Source: Hetaerina americana
Lineage: Eukaryota; Arthropoda; Insecta; Odonata; Calopterygidae
Assembly (NCBI GenBank): GCA_022747635.1
Contig: JAKTNV010000679.1
Span: 18,606-82,605 of the forward strand
Reading direction: 5' to 3'
Length of the DNA stretch: 64,000 nt
Under the pieces are notes generated by a model, which saw nothing but the letters and a program-made list of their open reading frames with translations, was not told the origin of the DNA and did no database searches. The position numbers and the translations under genes are program-made. Every line of letters begins with the position of its first letter. Within the stretch, counting starts at the first letter, position 1. Shown here piece after piece: positions 42,555 through 56,760 of the stretch.

Positions 42555-42880
42555 TGATTTTTTATTTTTCAACTTAATCTCCTTTTTATCTTGATACAGT
42601 TTTCCCAATGTTCCTCCGACATTTTAAGCCAACCAAAAAGTAGAAATTCGCAAGGTCTTCAAAATAGACATCTGTTTTGGCGATTACGATGCCTCCTCGT
42701 TCGACGTAAATCGTTTTGCTCCGAGCCATTTCTTCAAGTTTGAAAATAAATAAAAGTCACTCGTCGCCAAATCTGGTGAATACGATAGATATTGTAATAA
42801 TTAATTTTCACCATAGAAACTGCTCTGGTGGGCACCCGTGCATGGTCTAGATGGAACAGAATTTTTTTCTTTCCTAAATT
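42555..42880 (-). pseudogene. Mariner transposase C-terminal remnant
   Basis: With two or three frame changes the minus strand spells a mariner C-terminal third. HLDHARVPTRAV (about 42855-42825) stands for the HHDNAPxHT motif, then come SPDLATSDFYLF with the third aspartate position, LKKWLGAKRF, a SNEE-like helix, AKTDVYFEDLANFYF, and near 42575 a KGD-stop-VEK ending. Typical mariners of the GDYVEK type end this way, like the fragment at 1418-1513, but the sequences differ enough to be another lineage. No inverted repeats could be matched. Dead. Confidence 0.75.
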
Positions 42881-45800
42881 AGGACTTTTTTCTTGTTACC
42901 CATTGGTCAATTTGCCTCGATTTCCCGCAAAATATTAAAAAGAATACCGTTGGGTTTTTAAAGTAAATGCCATGGGTGCGAGTATGGATACATTCAATCA
43001 TATTACCATTATGTTTTGAGTAAAATATTGATTAGCTGGATGGATTTCACTCAATTAATTAGCCAATTTTATTTATTTTTAAATCGTACATACTGAATTA
43101 TTTGCAAAATTCCGATTCGGAACTAACCGCAACCTTGCAGAAAGAGCTGACTCCTTTTGATTTATTTCTTACGAAGTAGAATCATGTCGAACTCGTATCG
43201 ATAGTCTCCTTTTAAGGCTTCCATTCCCTGGAAGAACAACCAGAGGCCCTCAAACAGTAACCACTAAATCCCTTTCCAATGTATTTATCTCCTTTGCAAG
43301 GGGGTCTCTCCCGGCTGTGCCCAGCACAGATTCTGCGTAACTTGTGTCATCCTACGTAACTTGATATTAGATGTGTGTTTAATGCTTTTGATCCTTTTTT
43401 TGTCCTTTTTCGATAAATATGACGGTGGGAACGCGCATTTTTGCTATACTGTTGAAATGGTTCTCTGTGAGGTTATTTTTATCTACAGAAAAAAGAGAAA
43501 AACTAGTCTCAGTGAACAGTGAGGAATGTGAAAAATATTCTAAAAGGCGACCTCCAAAATGAAGTATCCTGATTATGTGAAATCTGAGACCGAAGTGTAA
43601 TGGAGCTCAGTGATTCAAAGAATTAGATATTAGGCTAGGCAAATGAGTGTACCGTAAATGCGATGATGATTTAATGTGTCAACAGTATTGAATTTATGAC
43701 TTCATGGGGGGAGTGTCATGAGAATACAGGGTGATTACCAATGTAGCTGTTTTCGAAATATTTGAATTTAAATGAAAAGTAATATAGTGTTGACCTGAGT
43801 AATCTATTATTCAAGTAATATACAGCATTAGGTAATTCATTGATAATTTTAGAGTGTAAAAATTATTACATTACATTCCTTAAAACATGTAGTTCGGGTA
43901 TTAATTTCTTCATGCTCTTGTTATGAAATGTAATGTTAATTCCAGAGAAGATAGGGTCGAGGAGGCTAATCAAACGGATATTATGGAACCCGCGAGGCAC
44001 GCGGATTTTTTCATCTGCAGAATTCCGTACCCCGTTAAAATTCCTTACTGACACGTAAGAGTCAGTCATTTTATTTGATTTTTGAAAGAAATGGCTCCAT
44101 AGAATTTCAATGGTTTTAAGTAGGTGATCTTTAGTCAAAATGAAATATCATTAACTTTCAAAAATCTTTTTGTCCTGATTTCTTTCGGAACGAAACTGCT
44201 AGGTGAGATACAACTAAATAATAGTGAATAAAAAAAATAAAACGCTATGGCAATGCTAGGCTCCCATTAAAGAATACTTAATTGTTATTTTTTACTTATA
44301 TTTTATTTATTATTTTTGATCTTTTATATTCTAACTCGAAGTGACCATCTCTGTTTCTCAAGTTGTCTACCTGTGAAAAATTTAATTTTTCATTCCTATT
44401 TTAAGATGACATTATGCATAGTTCACGGGGTCACCTTATCGAATTTCTCGATCAATTTCCTTATAAGGTTTCTCCTTGTTTTTACAAATATTTAGGCTAT
44501 AACACTTCTAGGTGTATCGGTAATGTGCATAAAATAATACATGTGGAAACTTATCTCTTTATGGTCTATTTTCTACTTTATTGAATGGAAATCAAATAGT
44601 TCTTCCTAAAATCCTATTTAAAGCAATTTTTTGTACGCAAATTTTGGTCCTGTAATGCCACGTTTATTTTTATAGCTTTAGCCAAGTAGTTAAGATCATA
44701 TGAAAATAGTTAAATATATGTTTCCAGTACGTTAAAGAAAGGGTCACTATTCAAAAAATCCCCTACAGTATTTTTTCCATGTTGGTGAAAAATATTCGCG
44801 CCGAATATGCACCTATGTGGACTGTTTGAACGGTATCGAACCGTTTACACAAAAAACGGCCATGTTTGGATTGTTTTTCTAAAAAATGGTATCCAAGTAG
44901 TCATTTACTATCTCGTTATATGTTAATTGCAATACGGGATATTCTAAAAGTACATGCCTGTCTTTTTGTATGTTTACAATTTTTACAGGAGTCATTTCAA
45001 TCCACTTCTTACGGCTTATACAATATGGATTATTGAGTACGAGTAGCAATTAGTAAATAATTGGCTAAATTGTTTATATATGATCCAACTAAATGGTTTT
45101 TACTCCATCAAATATTTCTGGACATCATTTTTGTTTCTATTTCGAATACTGAATTTATGCACACTCGTACGCAGTATTTATGGACGTTATTTCGGTTCAC
45201 AGCTCATATATTGATGTTGCGCGTTGATCACGAGAATTCAAAAAAAGGAAAATCCTTTTCGCCACGTTCTGGCCGATCGCATAGCCCTCTCGAATTGCAC
45301 CGGGTGTCCTCGGGGAAGTGCATGCGCATTTTTTCCCCACCGTCCCAACCGGTTCAAGATTTTCGTTGGCCTTTGCATGATGTGGTCGCCCGGTCGTTGA
45401 CTGCAGTTCCAAGAAATTAATAAGGATTGGAAAAGGTGGGAAGTTAGGGGGGGGGGCAACATTTCTTCGATCGGCACCTTTTCTTTTTACTTTAATTTCT
45501 ATCCGGGAGATAATTCGCGTTGCCACCACCCACAGGATAAATAAAATTAAGGGGAGGAAAAGAAATGTAACCCTCCTCGGGCTGAGAGAGCTTTCACCTG
45601 GCTCCCTTGACGTCAGCGAACATGAAACTTGCAGCGCTCGGAAGAATGCATCTGGCCAAGGAGGCAATGTCCTCTTCGGTTGGTTTCATTCGTATAGCGT
45701 GGGTGTGTAGGTGATTCTCTATTTACACCATAGGTGCTATCTGAAGTTCAAGTTGTGATTCGAAATTGGTGTGTACCGAAAGTAATTTTCAGGTAATACT

Positions 45801-48419
45801 TGAACTTATGCGTTGAAGAAGGCTCCCGGTACGCATCTAAATCTATTATGCTGCAAGAAACCGCAGGATAATGTGACAAGGGTGTTTATGACACAAAAGG
45901 TTAACGAAAATATGTTACTATCATGGAAATCAAAGTATAAATAGTTAAAAGAATTTGTTTCCGGATAGTTTGAACTGTTGTCTAGTAAAATAGCAGTTGT
46001 CTTGTGAAACAAAATTTTCACTATAAATTGTTTCATTAGTATATTTCTTTTAACTTATTAGTATTGATTTCACTTAGCAGTGTTATTTGGCGTGGAATTG
46101 TTCCCTCCGCGTTAAATGATATTTGCATTGAATCTGCATCAAGGTATTTTTTCCCACCCAAAATGTATTCAAATTTAGTAGCATATTTCGTGGTGGTGCT
46201 AATGTGTGAGTTGGATATTAAATAGAGAAGAGGAAAGATATTTATCGTCACGGTTTTAGTGAAAAAAATGAATCTCAGGTAAAGAGTATGTCAAGGTAAA
46301 ACTTCGAAAGGTGCATTGCATCGTTCCTCCAAGGAATTCTCTCACGATCTGCACGGATGGAAGTATAGATAGCAGGGGTGGGGGAACTGCACCGTGACCG
46401 TTTATGTGCAGGGTTGCCAAATTCGTAAGAAATGAACTCGTTTCACCTTTTCATCATTTCTACTTCTGATGAAAAAAAATAGTAAATTTGTGTGGAGCAT
46501 TTGCACTTTGATATAATATTGGATTTTTGAACCTCCTGTCTCCATTATGGAGCAGCAGTGATTACGTTATTTCACGTTCGGGGGAAATGTGAAGACAGAC
46601 GTATGAATTTTAATATTTGAATACTTCATCATATTGAATCCATCCTGATTTTTCTGAATATTACAAATAAAGACTGAAATAGCATGTGTTTTTCTGTCTA
46701 CTCCCCTATCTGAAACAATTAGGTAATCATATAGGTTACTGCTTACATCTCACATGGTCCCGTTTTAAAAGATTATTAATTGTTCCATTGTTCATGTTTA
46801 TGGTCATGAAAAATAAAAATATCATTAGTTTTATTTGGATCAGTCATTGTGATTGTTCAACCCGCTTTCATGTTAGCAGCTCTATGAAATTCATTGACTC
46901 ACTATCTGTCAGCCATCATGGTTTCAGCGGACGCCATCTTTGGGAATAAGCGTAAATATATTATTTTTTTCAACGTTAATATCATCCTTAATTAGTAACA
47001 CATGTATGAATTGCATGAACCGTTTTTTACTTGCTCATTGTGAAGTTTTCATTTTCGCTCAACAGAAATCACAGATCGACTTTTATTCCCTTGATTTGGT
47101 TTCGAAAATTTGGCCCGCTGCGAAAAGCAAGACTGAAGATGCTCGCGTTGCCACATCACCGCGAAGGAAGAGAAACTGCGCTCGATTTTCACTCGACGCG
47201 TGGGAAGCCTTCAAAAGCGGTGACGCCATTTTATTTACTCGCGGTGCATCAAATGAACTGCGTTCTTCGCCCACTCCCTCGATGCGGACCGATGTGCAAC
47301 ATTTTCAAGTTTAGGAAGAAGGTGTTCAGATTTATGATTGTACTATCGGAGTGAGTAGCTTTGGAAATGAATTTTGGTGTAAAGTAATGCCTAATCTCGT
47401 TTGAGTAAATTTTACGAACTAAGTGCATAGGACATATATAGAACATAGGGAATCATGCTTGTGTCATCTTAGTCAAACGGTTGTTCAAACAATCCTAAAC
47501 TGGCTAGTTCTCCTACATCTTAAGGAAGTACCCTTTCTCGACTTTAAAACCCTGGATATAGTTTTTTGAAAAACACTTTTGTCGTCGAAAATTAACTTAA
47601 GTTATTCGAGGGCACGCGTTTATCAAATACCTATGATTTTGTGGGTTTGAAATTGAATGATCTTCGTGGACTCAAGCACATTTAATTTTCAGAATTTTGT
47701 AATATGTGATAAAGATAGCCGTTGGCTATAGTAGGGTTTTATCCTGATTAGCTAAGAAAGTTATTTATAAATATGAATCAGCATGTTCTAGTTTGGCAAA
47801 TAAATGCACTACGTAATCCAAGGTCTACCGAGAACATTTTTGCATGTAACATACGATCTCCGCTGCTCCGGGGGATTTTTTTCTAACAGAAGATATATGG
47901 ATCTTTTAAGGTGGCCAATTAAGTTTGTTTGAGTGCAAATGTCATCGATTCAACCGTAAGGTTTCGATAAGTAATAAATCGTGGACACTAAATAGTTGTC
48001 TATAAATCTTCATCCACCATATATTAGGCCAATTTTCATTCTGGTTTTCTGGAATCTATTTTGTGTCTTGTCTTCTGTATTTAATCTTTTTTTATTTTTT
48101 CGGGCGTCCTACGTAAAAGAACAATTGTGCGTCGCGGTAACTTCGCAATTTATGTTTCGCCGAGTGGCCATATTGAAACGCAGATGCCTGAATGCCATAA
48201 GTGTCCACTGTTCCTCGAAATGAAATTAATTGGAAGTTTTATAAATTGTTGGAAATCCCGAACTTCACAGATATACACTCTCTTTTCGAGACTGAAGTGT
48301 ACCTTAATAATTCATATCTTTGATATGGCATTGCCGCTATCGCTAAAAAAATTAAGGTTCCAGATTGTGTTCCGATTTCGCAATTTTATAGCACGCGAAA
48401 TTTTTTAGGATGCGATGCA
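42881..48419. other. AT-rich non-coding stretch with two CpG-richer patches
   Basis: CpG-richer patches at 45230-45660 (with TGACGTCA at 45608-45615 and GCATGCGCA at about 45321) and 47090-47290. Frames there reach 156 codons on overlapping strands without any known domain. A nine-G run lies near 45449. Otherwise nothing was recognised. Confidence 0.4.
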
Positions 48420-48780
48420 TTCGGCTAGGAGCTTGGTCTCATTCGAAGCTGGGTTGCATCGCTGGAGGTTTGTTGCAGCGGGATGGGCGGAACGGGGATA
48501 GGGGAAAGGAGGCCAGGGTCATAGTGAGCAGCGACCGTTAACCAGCGCCTGCGCACTCGGGCCCTCGCAGAAATGCATTCTCCACTCGCATCGCGTCGCT
48601 GCGCCGAGAGGGCAGGATGCAGCGCCTCACGCCCTCCCCCTTCCTCCCTCCCTCCCCTCGCTTCACCCCCATCCCCGTCTTCCTGAACCACGGGACCAGC
48701 CCGCTGCATTCTCAACGGTGCAAACCCTCCCGCCGCCATAGTCAGGCACTCCTCTCTGCCGTGCAAAACTGGCCCCGAAT
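48420..48780. promoter_or_regulatory. CpG-rich block
   Basis: High CpG density, e.g. CTCGCATCGCGTCGCTGCGC near 48585-48604, flanked by AT-rich DNA, with C/T-rich plus-strand runs at 48630-48690. Overlapping frames on both strands lack domains. Candidate promoter-like island only. Confidence 0.33.
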
Positions 48781-48999
48781 TGTCTCAATAAACCGGTTGG
48801 CTTGGGCGACGGGTATAACTGTCTGGTTTTCTCTGGGTGGGCAAAAGCCGGCAATATTTGTCATCCATTATTCTGCTGAGCGGTGAGAAGTATTGCGATC
48901 AATGGATTTAGTTTCTGAAACCGATTAGGTGTCAAAATCAGAAAATCTCTTCTAAGGATATTTTTTCGTGCTTACTTTGATGATTTGAAACTTTGAGGA
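48781..48999. other. Spacer
   Basis: Nothing recognised. Confidence 0.4.
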
Positions 49000-49290
49000 A
49001 GCTTAGCGGGAAGAACATTTTAGCTGTTGACCGGAGAGTCTTCGGTTCAAAATCAAGGCGTTGCCTTTTGATAACCGCATCTAAAATCGAAGCGATTCGA
49101 TTTTCCGGTTACTAGAAACCGCAGGTGACGCAGGGAAGGTGACTTCCCCTCCTATCTCGGCGTAGATTTCGCCAACCTGAAGGCTTAGTTCGTAGTAAGC
49201 TCTGTCTTCACCAATCATAGCCCAAATTGGTGTTGATCGATGAGTTTTCGGTCGAGATGTTCGGCAGTCTTTCAATGAAAGGAACTTCGT
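49000..49290 (+). mobile_element. tRNA-derived SINE
   Basis: A worn head (AGCTTAGCGGGAAGAACA, then box B-like CGGTTCAAAATC at about 49043). The body includes GAAACCGCAGGTGACGCAGG and GAAGGTGACTTCCCCTCC (49116-49152), then GGCTTAGTTCGTAGTAAGCT. The same body order occurs at 56570-56660. Confidence 0.6.
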
Positions 49291-52200
49291 TCAGGATTTT
49301 GCGATGAAAACAACCCATTGTTGAAAGAATAGAACGTACGAATAATGTCGACCATAAATTCTTGTCACTAATTACAAGAACTAAGTGAAAGAGACTTCTG
49401 CGGAAAATGGAAGATTTTCACCGGATCTTTCATAGATTGAAATCGAGAAAAACTTACCCAAATCCAAAATTTGACCTTTTTTTCGGGATCCGCCAATGGA
49501 ACTTTATTTTTCAATATAACCCAGGCTGCAAGTACGAGTAACTATAATATTTGTTAAAAAAATTGTCACTCTCAGAATCTGTCAAAATAGACTGAGCAGA
49601 TACACGTACAACACCCCTACTGCATCCGACTTGGGAAACTATCTAAAGCTTGTTATCTAACAGACTTATTCTCCTCCCTGCCTACTTAATTTCCCCCTCC
49701 TGGAAAGCACGTGCCTCTTCGGCCATTTTCATTGCGTATGATCTATTAAAGCAGAGAGATAATGGACTAAAATGTCGGCCTCACTCTCTGATAACTATCA
49801 CTAACTCACCCATCACTCTTTCCGCTTTCTGCTAGTTAGTTTTGTGCAGTCTTGAGTTACCAAATACAGTACGCGGGTTTTAAATAAGATGTTTATTCCT
49901 CCATGTTATTCTAGTTTTCTGCATTGTGTCCGTAAATTTGCCCGAAAAAGTGTGCCTTTAAATTTTAAATTCACAGACGATGTAATATATATATTTTGAC
50001 TACATCATATATTATCTGTTTACATTTTCATTGATGCTATATTATCATGCGTCCCCCTCATTTCAATTCCAAAGCGATCTGCAGTATTCGTTTGCCTTCT
50101 TTTCCACTTTAGTCTATTATTCGTAGTGCCATCTTAAAAGTACGCAATTAAATTTACGACATACTTCTACTTGAAGCTCGACGATTTTATCATGGTTGGG
50201 AATTTATGCATTCAGACAAGGTATTGTTGGTAAATACATTTCTCACAAGTTTTACGAATAAATTCTTCCATTAATTTTCGTAAACCCTCGAGTATTGTTG
50301 CGGACATATTATTTGATCTTACTAACTTTTCGCCTTCATTTAGCTAAGCCCTTTTTGTATCTCGTATTCTTGTATCCCTGTACCCTACGTATGAGCCTAC
50401 GCATCTATTAACTTAATCATTTTCTTCTCAAATTGCACGTATTTCACGTATGCACGCCAGGTCCATGTATCTGTTAAAGTTAGAGTAATAAGTTTTCTGC
50501 CTTATTTCTTTTAGGTGCTGTCGTCATCATTATTTTACCTCTTGGTAGTTCTTTCCATAGCACGTCCGTTTTCCTTACCTCTGAATTTTCTGAAAATAAT
50601 CACGTTTGTCTTTTCACTTCGTTTCTTTCGGCGCATTGTATTCTGGCTAGCTTTTATTGTAATTATCTACTATATTACCCAATGGAAACGTTTAAAACAA
50701 AAGGATCGTTCAATATGCAATTTGACAAAAGGAATTCAGGGTTAAAATCTACTTTTAATTTTAATTACATTGTGGAATATAGGTATTTTAATTACAATGA
50801 CAATTAAACTCTATTAATTTAACGAGAACTGAGAGCCAACATTACACATTTATGATGCATTAATGCGTAGTGGGAAAGAACATTAAATCTGAACTTAATG
50901 GAGAGATAATTAAGAGAACTAGAACAAAGATGATGCTATGGATCGCTGCAATATGAAATGAAAAAGAGAGAAATCATAGTTCGGTTCAAAAACTCGGTTG
51001 TAAATGTTCCTTTATGGGAGAACAATCAATGAGTCGTTATTCTCATGTTTAATGGCTGCGATAAATTTAAATGAAAGGAATGAGAGTGACGGTACTAATA
51101 ATCATCTCCTCTGTTGAAAAGGTTCACTACGCACGAATCATTGCCAAATAGTATACGCATTTAAAGGCACTGACTCATATTCTTCACGATTCATTCACCC
51201 AATTAATTTCAAATTTCCTCAGCGAGGCATTCTTAGGATATTTTAAGAGGCGTTTGTCATTGTTTATTATTATTACTATACATATAGTCAATCTATCAGT
51301 TTGGTCTTTTGTGGAAAGATTTCTCTGTAATTGCATCATTCCAGAACATATATTCCCCCTTTTTAGGTGGAGGAGTTAGAAATACAACATCCATTGAAAA
51401 TCCATACGTCATCTGAATTAATATAACATAATTTTACTGGGTTCGCTTAGAACTCTCTGAGAAAGAAGAATTGGAAATAGACATTCGATGGTCAAATTTC
51501 TAAAGATGAATAGTGCTTAGGTAAAATAAATCTGAATCGTTATATATACTGCACGACGAAATAGTCCGCCGATAACTGAGCATAATGTACGCAAAAAAAA
51601 ACAAACTCGAGAAAACAAAGGTACCGAAATCACCTTAGCCTACATACATCAAATATAAATATAATTCATATTGATGATTTATACATTAATTTTTTAATAG
51701 AAGATATTGTTAAAAAACACAAAAACCAAAGACACCCTTTCAAGATATAAAGTTCTATTTTGACCACTTGAGTGCTCTTTGCTCTTCCGAGAGCCCTTCT
51801 GTCTTTTCTTGCAAGAGTTCATTCAAATTTATTAACCGGGATCCGAGGGTTTGGAGTGCCAGAATTTTCGCAGTAAATCATGTAAATTTTCAAGCAGAGA
51901 TCCTGGGATAACATACCGACAGTTTTTTATGCCGGTATCCAAATAATGCCATTCTCTTTAAGTTCCATACATGAAGCACTTCAAACAATCTGACATGCAT
52001 GGGACATTAAATAAATTGTTGTGCTACATTAATAAGAACATAATATACCTACCAACGGCGATTTCACTTCACTCTTTCTTAACTCCCTTGAATTCTAACT
52101 GACTCTAGATTATCTACCTAATGAATGAGTTCAGCTGTTGGTATCTTCAACAAATGATCATAATAAATGATATTTTATATATAAATAAAGATATAAAAAC

Positions 52201-55200
52201 ATTATTATAACGAGTTTAAATAGCAGTGAAATAAACAGGATGAGTTTTTAAACCTTGTTCATGGAAATAGTAGCGCATCTGGAGTAAATATATACACTTA
52301 TGCATGTCACTGCTTCCGCCAGGAGCATAGTCATGAAGCCCCGCTCTGACGAAGCGGTATGATTACATGTCTCTAGATCCTCAAACGTCAGCTGTTTGGT
52401 GGTCGGAAACCTATCTCATTCCTCAAGGACGGTCAGGGCTGGAATAAAACTTCCGTCACGGCGGATATGCTGTTTGCGAATTTTTTTCCCATTTCAGAAT
52501 GTTCACAGTTTTGAAAATACCAGTCGAAATGTATGAAAAATCCAAAATTTGACTGATGGATAAATGTACACGTGTGTTTATGGTATGAGCGATGACTGAA
52601 AGAAAGAGAACTGTCTCGTAAGTCGATTTGTATCTATCAGAATGTTTTTCCTCTGTTCTCAGAATGTTTATCCCTTTGCCAATAAAAAGTAAAGAAAATG
52701 AACTCAGTTATGCTTGGACTAAAGTCGGTTTCGTGGATTTAGTTCATTCTTTATGCGCTTTATGACTAGTGAGTTTAACTTTTACTGCAGCGCCTTCGAC
52801 AGTACATTGAAAGAGACTGATGACTCTATCTTCTGAAGAGTGAGTCAGTGACGAATCTTACGTTTCCTGTAATTTCTGCACAGATAATCACGTAAGTTTG
52901 TTATTGCGGATTTTCAGGTGCAGACGACTGATAAGGTCGTGTGTGCTGTTGCTGAACTATGAAACGTACGTCATAAGACCAAATGTATGTTAAAATGTAC
53001 AATGAAAAATAATTTTTCCTTCATCTTATTTTAATCAATATTGCCAATAATATTACTAAAGTACGATTTTAAACGCCTCAATTCCCGTCTACAAATTAAC
53101 TTACTCTGGATTCCACAAGACTTTTGTGATTCAAAAATTTTGGATTTAATTGGATAATTTTTTGAATATGTTATGGTTATTTATCGCTGTCATAACGTTT
53201 ATGACACAGAATGATTTCGCACTTGCGCATGTATCGCTTAAAATTCCACCATTACTCAAAATAATTTTGTCTTGTGTGATATTTTTCTTTCAATAATAGT
53301 AAAAATAATTATTTTAAATTATAGCATAAGGTGATCGAACTGCGAGAAAAACTTGATTTTACAAAGAACGGGTGCAGTCTTTAGTCAAGTATACATTACA
53401 GATTATAATATAATTTACGAAAATGCGATAGACACTGAGATCGCCCAATTGGTAAGAGAAGAAAAATAAATGCGTAGGACAGGGAAAAAATTCACATTTA
53501 CACAGTCAGCATTGCTAATGAATTTGCTGTGTGAATAGCAATTTTAATTAGGCCTTTCTATGTAAAGAGTCAAATTAAAATTTTTTACACTAATATTATT
53601 TTCCATGGAAAACCCCCTTGATGTCGGCAGCCACTCATTACCTTTGTGTATTCATATACCGAAACCCTCCAAAAAACCAGCATTTCCTTTTCATTACCTA
53701 AACTTCAGAAACGAGAACTCTTTTATTTCTGAGAATTCACATACATACGGCGAATATACCCGTTATCTATTTAAGAATTCACTTGCAAGTGCGTTAGTTT
53801 CAATTTTATGAAGTGTGGATCCTTCCTACCAAATGCAAGAATTTTTATCTGTGAGGGTGAATATTCCGAACAGAGAGTTCGAAATAACGAGATTGTTAAT
53901 TATGCCAATTTATCCGTCGATCTGATTCACGTTAAAGTTTGTGACTTTGCTGTACTTACCGACATTTTATGCACAGTCGGTCAGCTTCGAGTGCCTTACA
54001 TTTCGATCAGTCTCGCATCGTGGCAATAATATAACCTGCGTCCAATGACACCTTCATCACTATTCGCCAGTAATAAATACCATCCATCTCATTGGGATAA
54101 TCTAGGAAGGATAAAAAATCTTCATAACTTTAATAGTTAGAAGGTCTGTTCTTTTGCATGCTGTCAGGATGAAAAAGATGAGTACCATTGCATCGGCCAA
54201 AATTTTGCTGTTTGAGGTAACACTTGAGCGCTAAATAATGATATTTATTTGGCTAGTAAAATTATATTACAACGATAACGATTGATGATATTAGGAATAA
54301 TATTCATGATTGGCCTTTCTACTGGACAATTGAATTAGTAGCCTCTAATGAAATGTAAAGTTCTCCTGTAGAATAGTGTTAAGCACCTATAAATTGTTCG
54401 TGGTGCATCAGCATGTGATTATTTAACAAAAGAACCACCGACTTAGCTAGATTATTTTTTTAGTTGTTCATTTCATTCAGTTGGGAGCCTAAATATCAAG
54501 TTCCATGATACTTCATTCAATCTTCTCAGCAGCAACGAGGATATTCACGTCAAGCGTATTTGTTACCATAAGATATAATGTTTAAAGCAAATAGGAAAAC
54601 TCCAAAAGTGTAATAAAGTCAATTTTAATGGAACATAATAATAATACAGTCAACACAACATATATGTTTGCTTCACAGTACAAAAATAATGTGCCATATA
54701 CACCAAAAAGAAACTTCTAGCATCTAAGACTAGGATTCATTCAGAAATTCAATTAGAAACAATTCACAACTAAATTAAAAAAGCAATATGAATACCAAAT
54801 TGAAAAATAAATATTATAAAATAACTGCTAGCATCAGTAAATGCCAAATTACACTCCACTGATAGTGAATTATTCTAAGTTTAACCCATGATTCTGTTAT
54901 AGTAATTTTGATGGAGAAGTCAACCATTTGATGGACTTGATTCAATCCGCTGAGCATTATTTCTATTTGGTCAATAAATTTTGTGCTCGTAACCTGCTGT
55001 TGACAATCTGATCTTTCATAAGTAATTGCAGAGAAGAAAACAAATTGCTTGTGAGTCAAGCGAATTCATTTCAATCGGATACGTATTGCATCCATATATG
55101 CTCTTTTGGGGCTTAATTAAGACTCGCTGGAAAGGAAAGAATAGGGCTATTAAATCTTTAGGGTATCTGATTTCACTTTACAGGAGTTTTTTATACGTTT

Positions 55201-56439
55201 ATTCATTAAATCGGGAGAAATCACGTACTTTACCACAGAATTTCTATTGTACATGAATTCTGTCCCGAAGAACTTCATTGAAGCTTCTCATTCGTGCGAT
55301 GAATTGTTTTCTATTCATCATTGCGTCTAAGATTTATTTTTAATCCTATTCATATTTGCATCCATGATCTAGACCTAATTGAAATGGCAATAGTATAATT
55401 AGTGTACCTTTAAACGATAAATTGCTTTTCCATAGAATTTCCATTGCTCTGTACCTTTGAGGAAAGTTCCTTTAAATGTTAAAGTTATGTAAATTGTCTC
55501 AAAAGCGATTTTTCACTGTGCCAATTTCATTTATTCCCGAAGTTATTATTTTGATGAAGATTAATTCCTAATGCAAAATGTTGTTACTTTATTTACTTCA
55601 TCAGATGGTAAATATGAACTTTTGTCTCGTCCCGGGGAATCGTTATGAGAAACAATTTCAGTTATATCTAGTGAGTAATTTATTTTTTTTAAATACCAGG
55701 AATTAATAATTATTAGGATTGGAGGGCATAGCAACCGGAGGTGTCTTCACAGTTTCAAAATCCCGCACATGTTTAAAATGCGATGTTAGCATATGGCACG
55801 TTGAAACGATTTCAAAGAAATTCAGCCGTGCTAATTTTAAGAGATCGAGTTTGAAATCCATCAGATTTCGCCACGTGAGAACTTGGGTCCACGTGAGAAC
55901 TCCCGTTGCCACATTAAGCAAAAGAGATGCCATAAATCATTTTCCGACACTCTACATGCGTATTTACTGCCATTGAAGCGACGAATAATTGCATTGCACC
56001 ATTCCCAAACCTGATTGCGGCGTTAAAGTCAATATGTGTCCGCTTTTGTCCTCGAACCTTTGGCGTAGGACCGCTTCGCCCCTTGCCAGGGGTTCTGGTT
56101 TTCTCAAACCCGAGAACAAGTTCAACTTTATCGCCGAGACGAGCTAAGCAAAACCAAAACGGTACAGAGAATGTTCTAGAAATTATGAAAGCTTATTTAA
56201 CATATACCTTAAAAGCATGTGACTATCATTATTACCGGAGAGATTAGTGTAAATCTAAAGGGCATACAAAAAATCACTGGCGCAGCTTCATTCTATTTCA
56301 CAACTTAATTCGAGTCATAATTTTATAGCACGTGATTTCTTGTTTACACTTTAACTGAATAATTATCTGTAGCCCTTAATTTTTTTGAACTCTATTCATA
56401 CATGGAAAACATAAAACTCAATTTTTTAAACGAATTTTA
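49291..56439. other. Long AT-rich non-coding stretch
   Basis: Some 7 kb without a frame over 85 codons and without repeat ends that I could identify. The only small feature is two direct CCACGTGAGAACT copies at 55871 and 55889. Confidence 0.5.
55871..55901. repeat. Two direct E-box repeats
   Basis: CCACGTGAGAACT occurs at 55871-55883 and again at 55889-55901, placing two CACGTG E-boxes 18 bp apart. Confidence 0.8.
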
Positions 56440-56760
56440 GCTAGTAATAGTTGTTTGAGTCCACTGGGGTCAGCGTTCGGTAACGGACTGTGGGGTTCCC
56501 AGTTCAAGTCCAAGTAATACTTCTGGACAGCCATGCTGTGTGATTTTCGGTTACCGGATCTTCCTGGGAAACCGCAGGCGACACGGGGGAAGGTATTGTC
56601 CCCCTTCACCCTGATGTGTGAATTTCACTCGCCATATAGGGCTTAGTACGAGGTGAACTCCAAACCCACCTGTCCTACCAAACATTTGCCTGATTACTGT
56701 GATTTTTATTGGTTTTAGTATTGGTCTTTCTGCGTGAATTGTATCTAATTCCAAGCGCAC
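56440..56760 (+). mobile_element. tRNA-derived SINE
   Basis: The head ends in CCCAGTTCAAGTCCAAG (box B, about 56497-56513). The body reads GGATCTTCCTGGGAAACCGC, GACACGGGGGAAGG, CACCCTGATGTGTGAATTTCA, then ATAGGGCTTAGTACGAGG. The element at 24800-25040 has the same blocks in the same order on the other strand. The box A region is worn. The 3' end is not defined. Confidence 0.75.

Noticed and set aside
43130..43270. Minus-strand segment resembling a mariner C-terminus (GDYRYEF)
   Set aside because: Only a few residues fit, and nothing before it supports a transposase.
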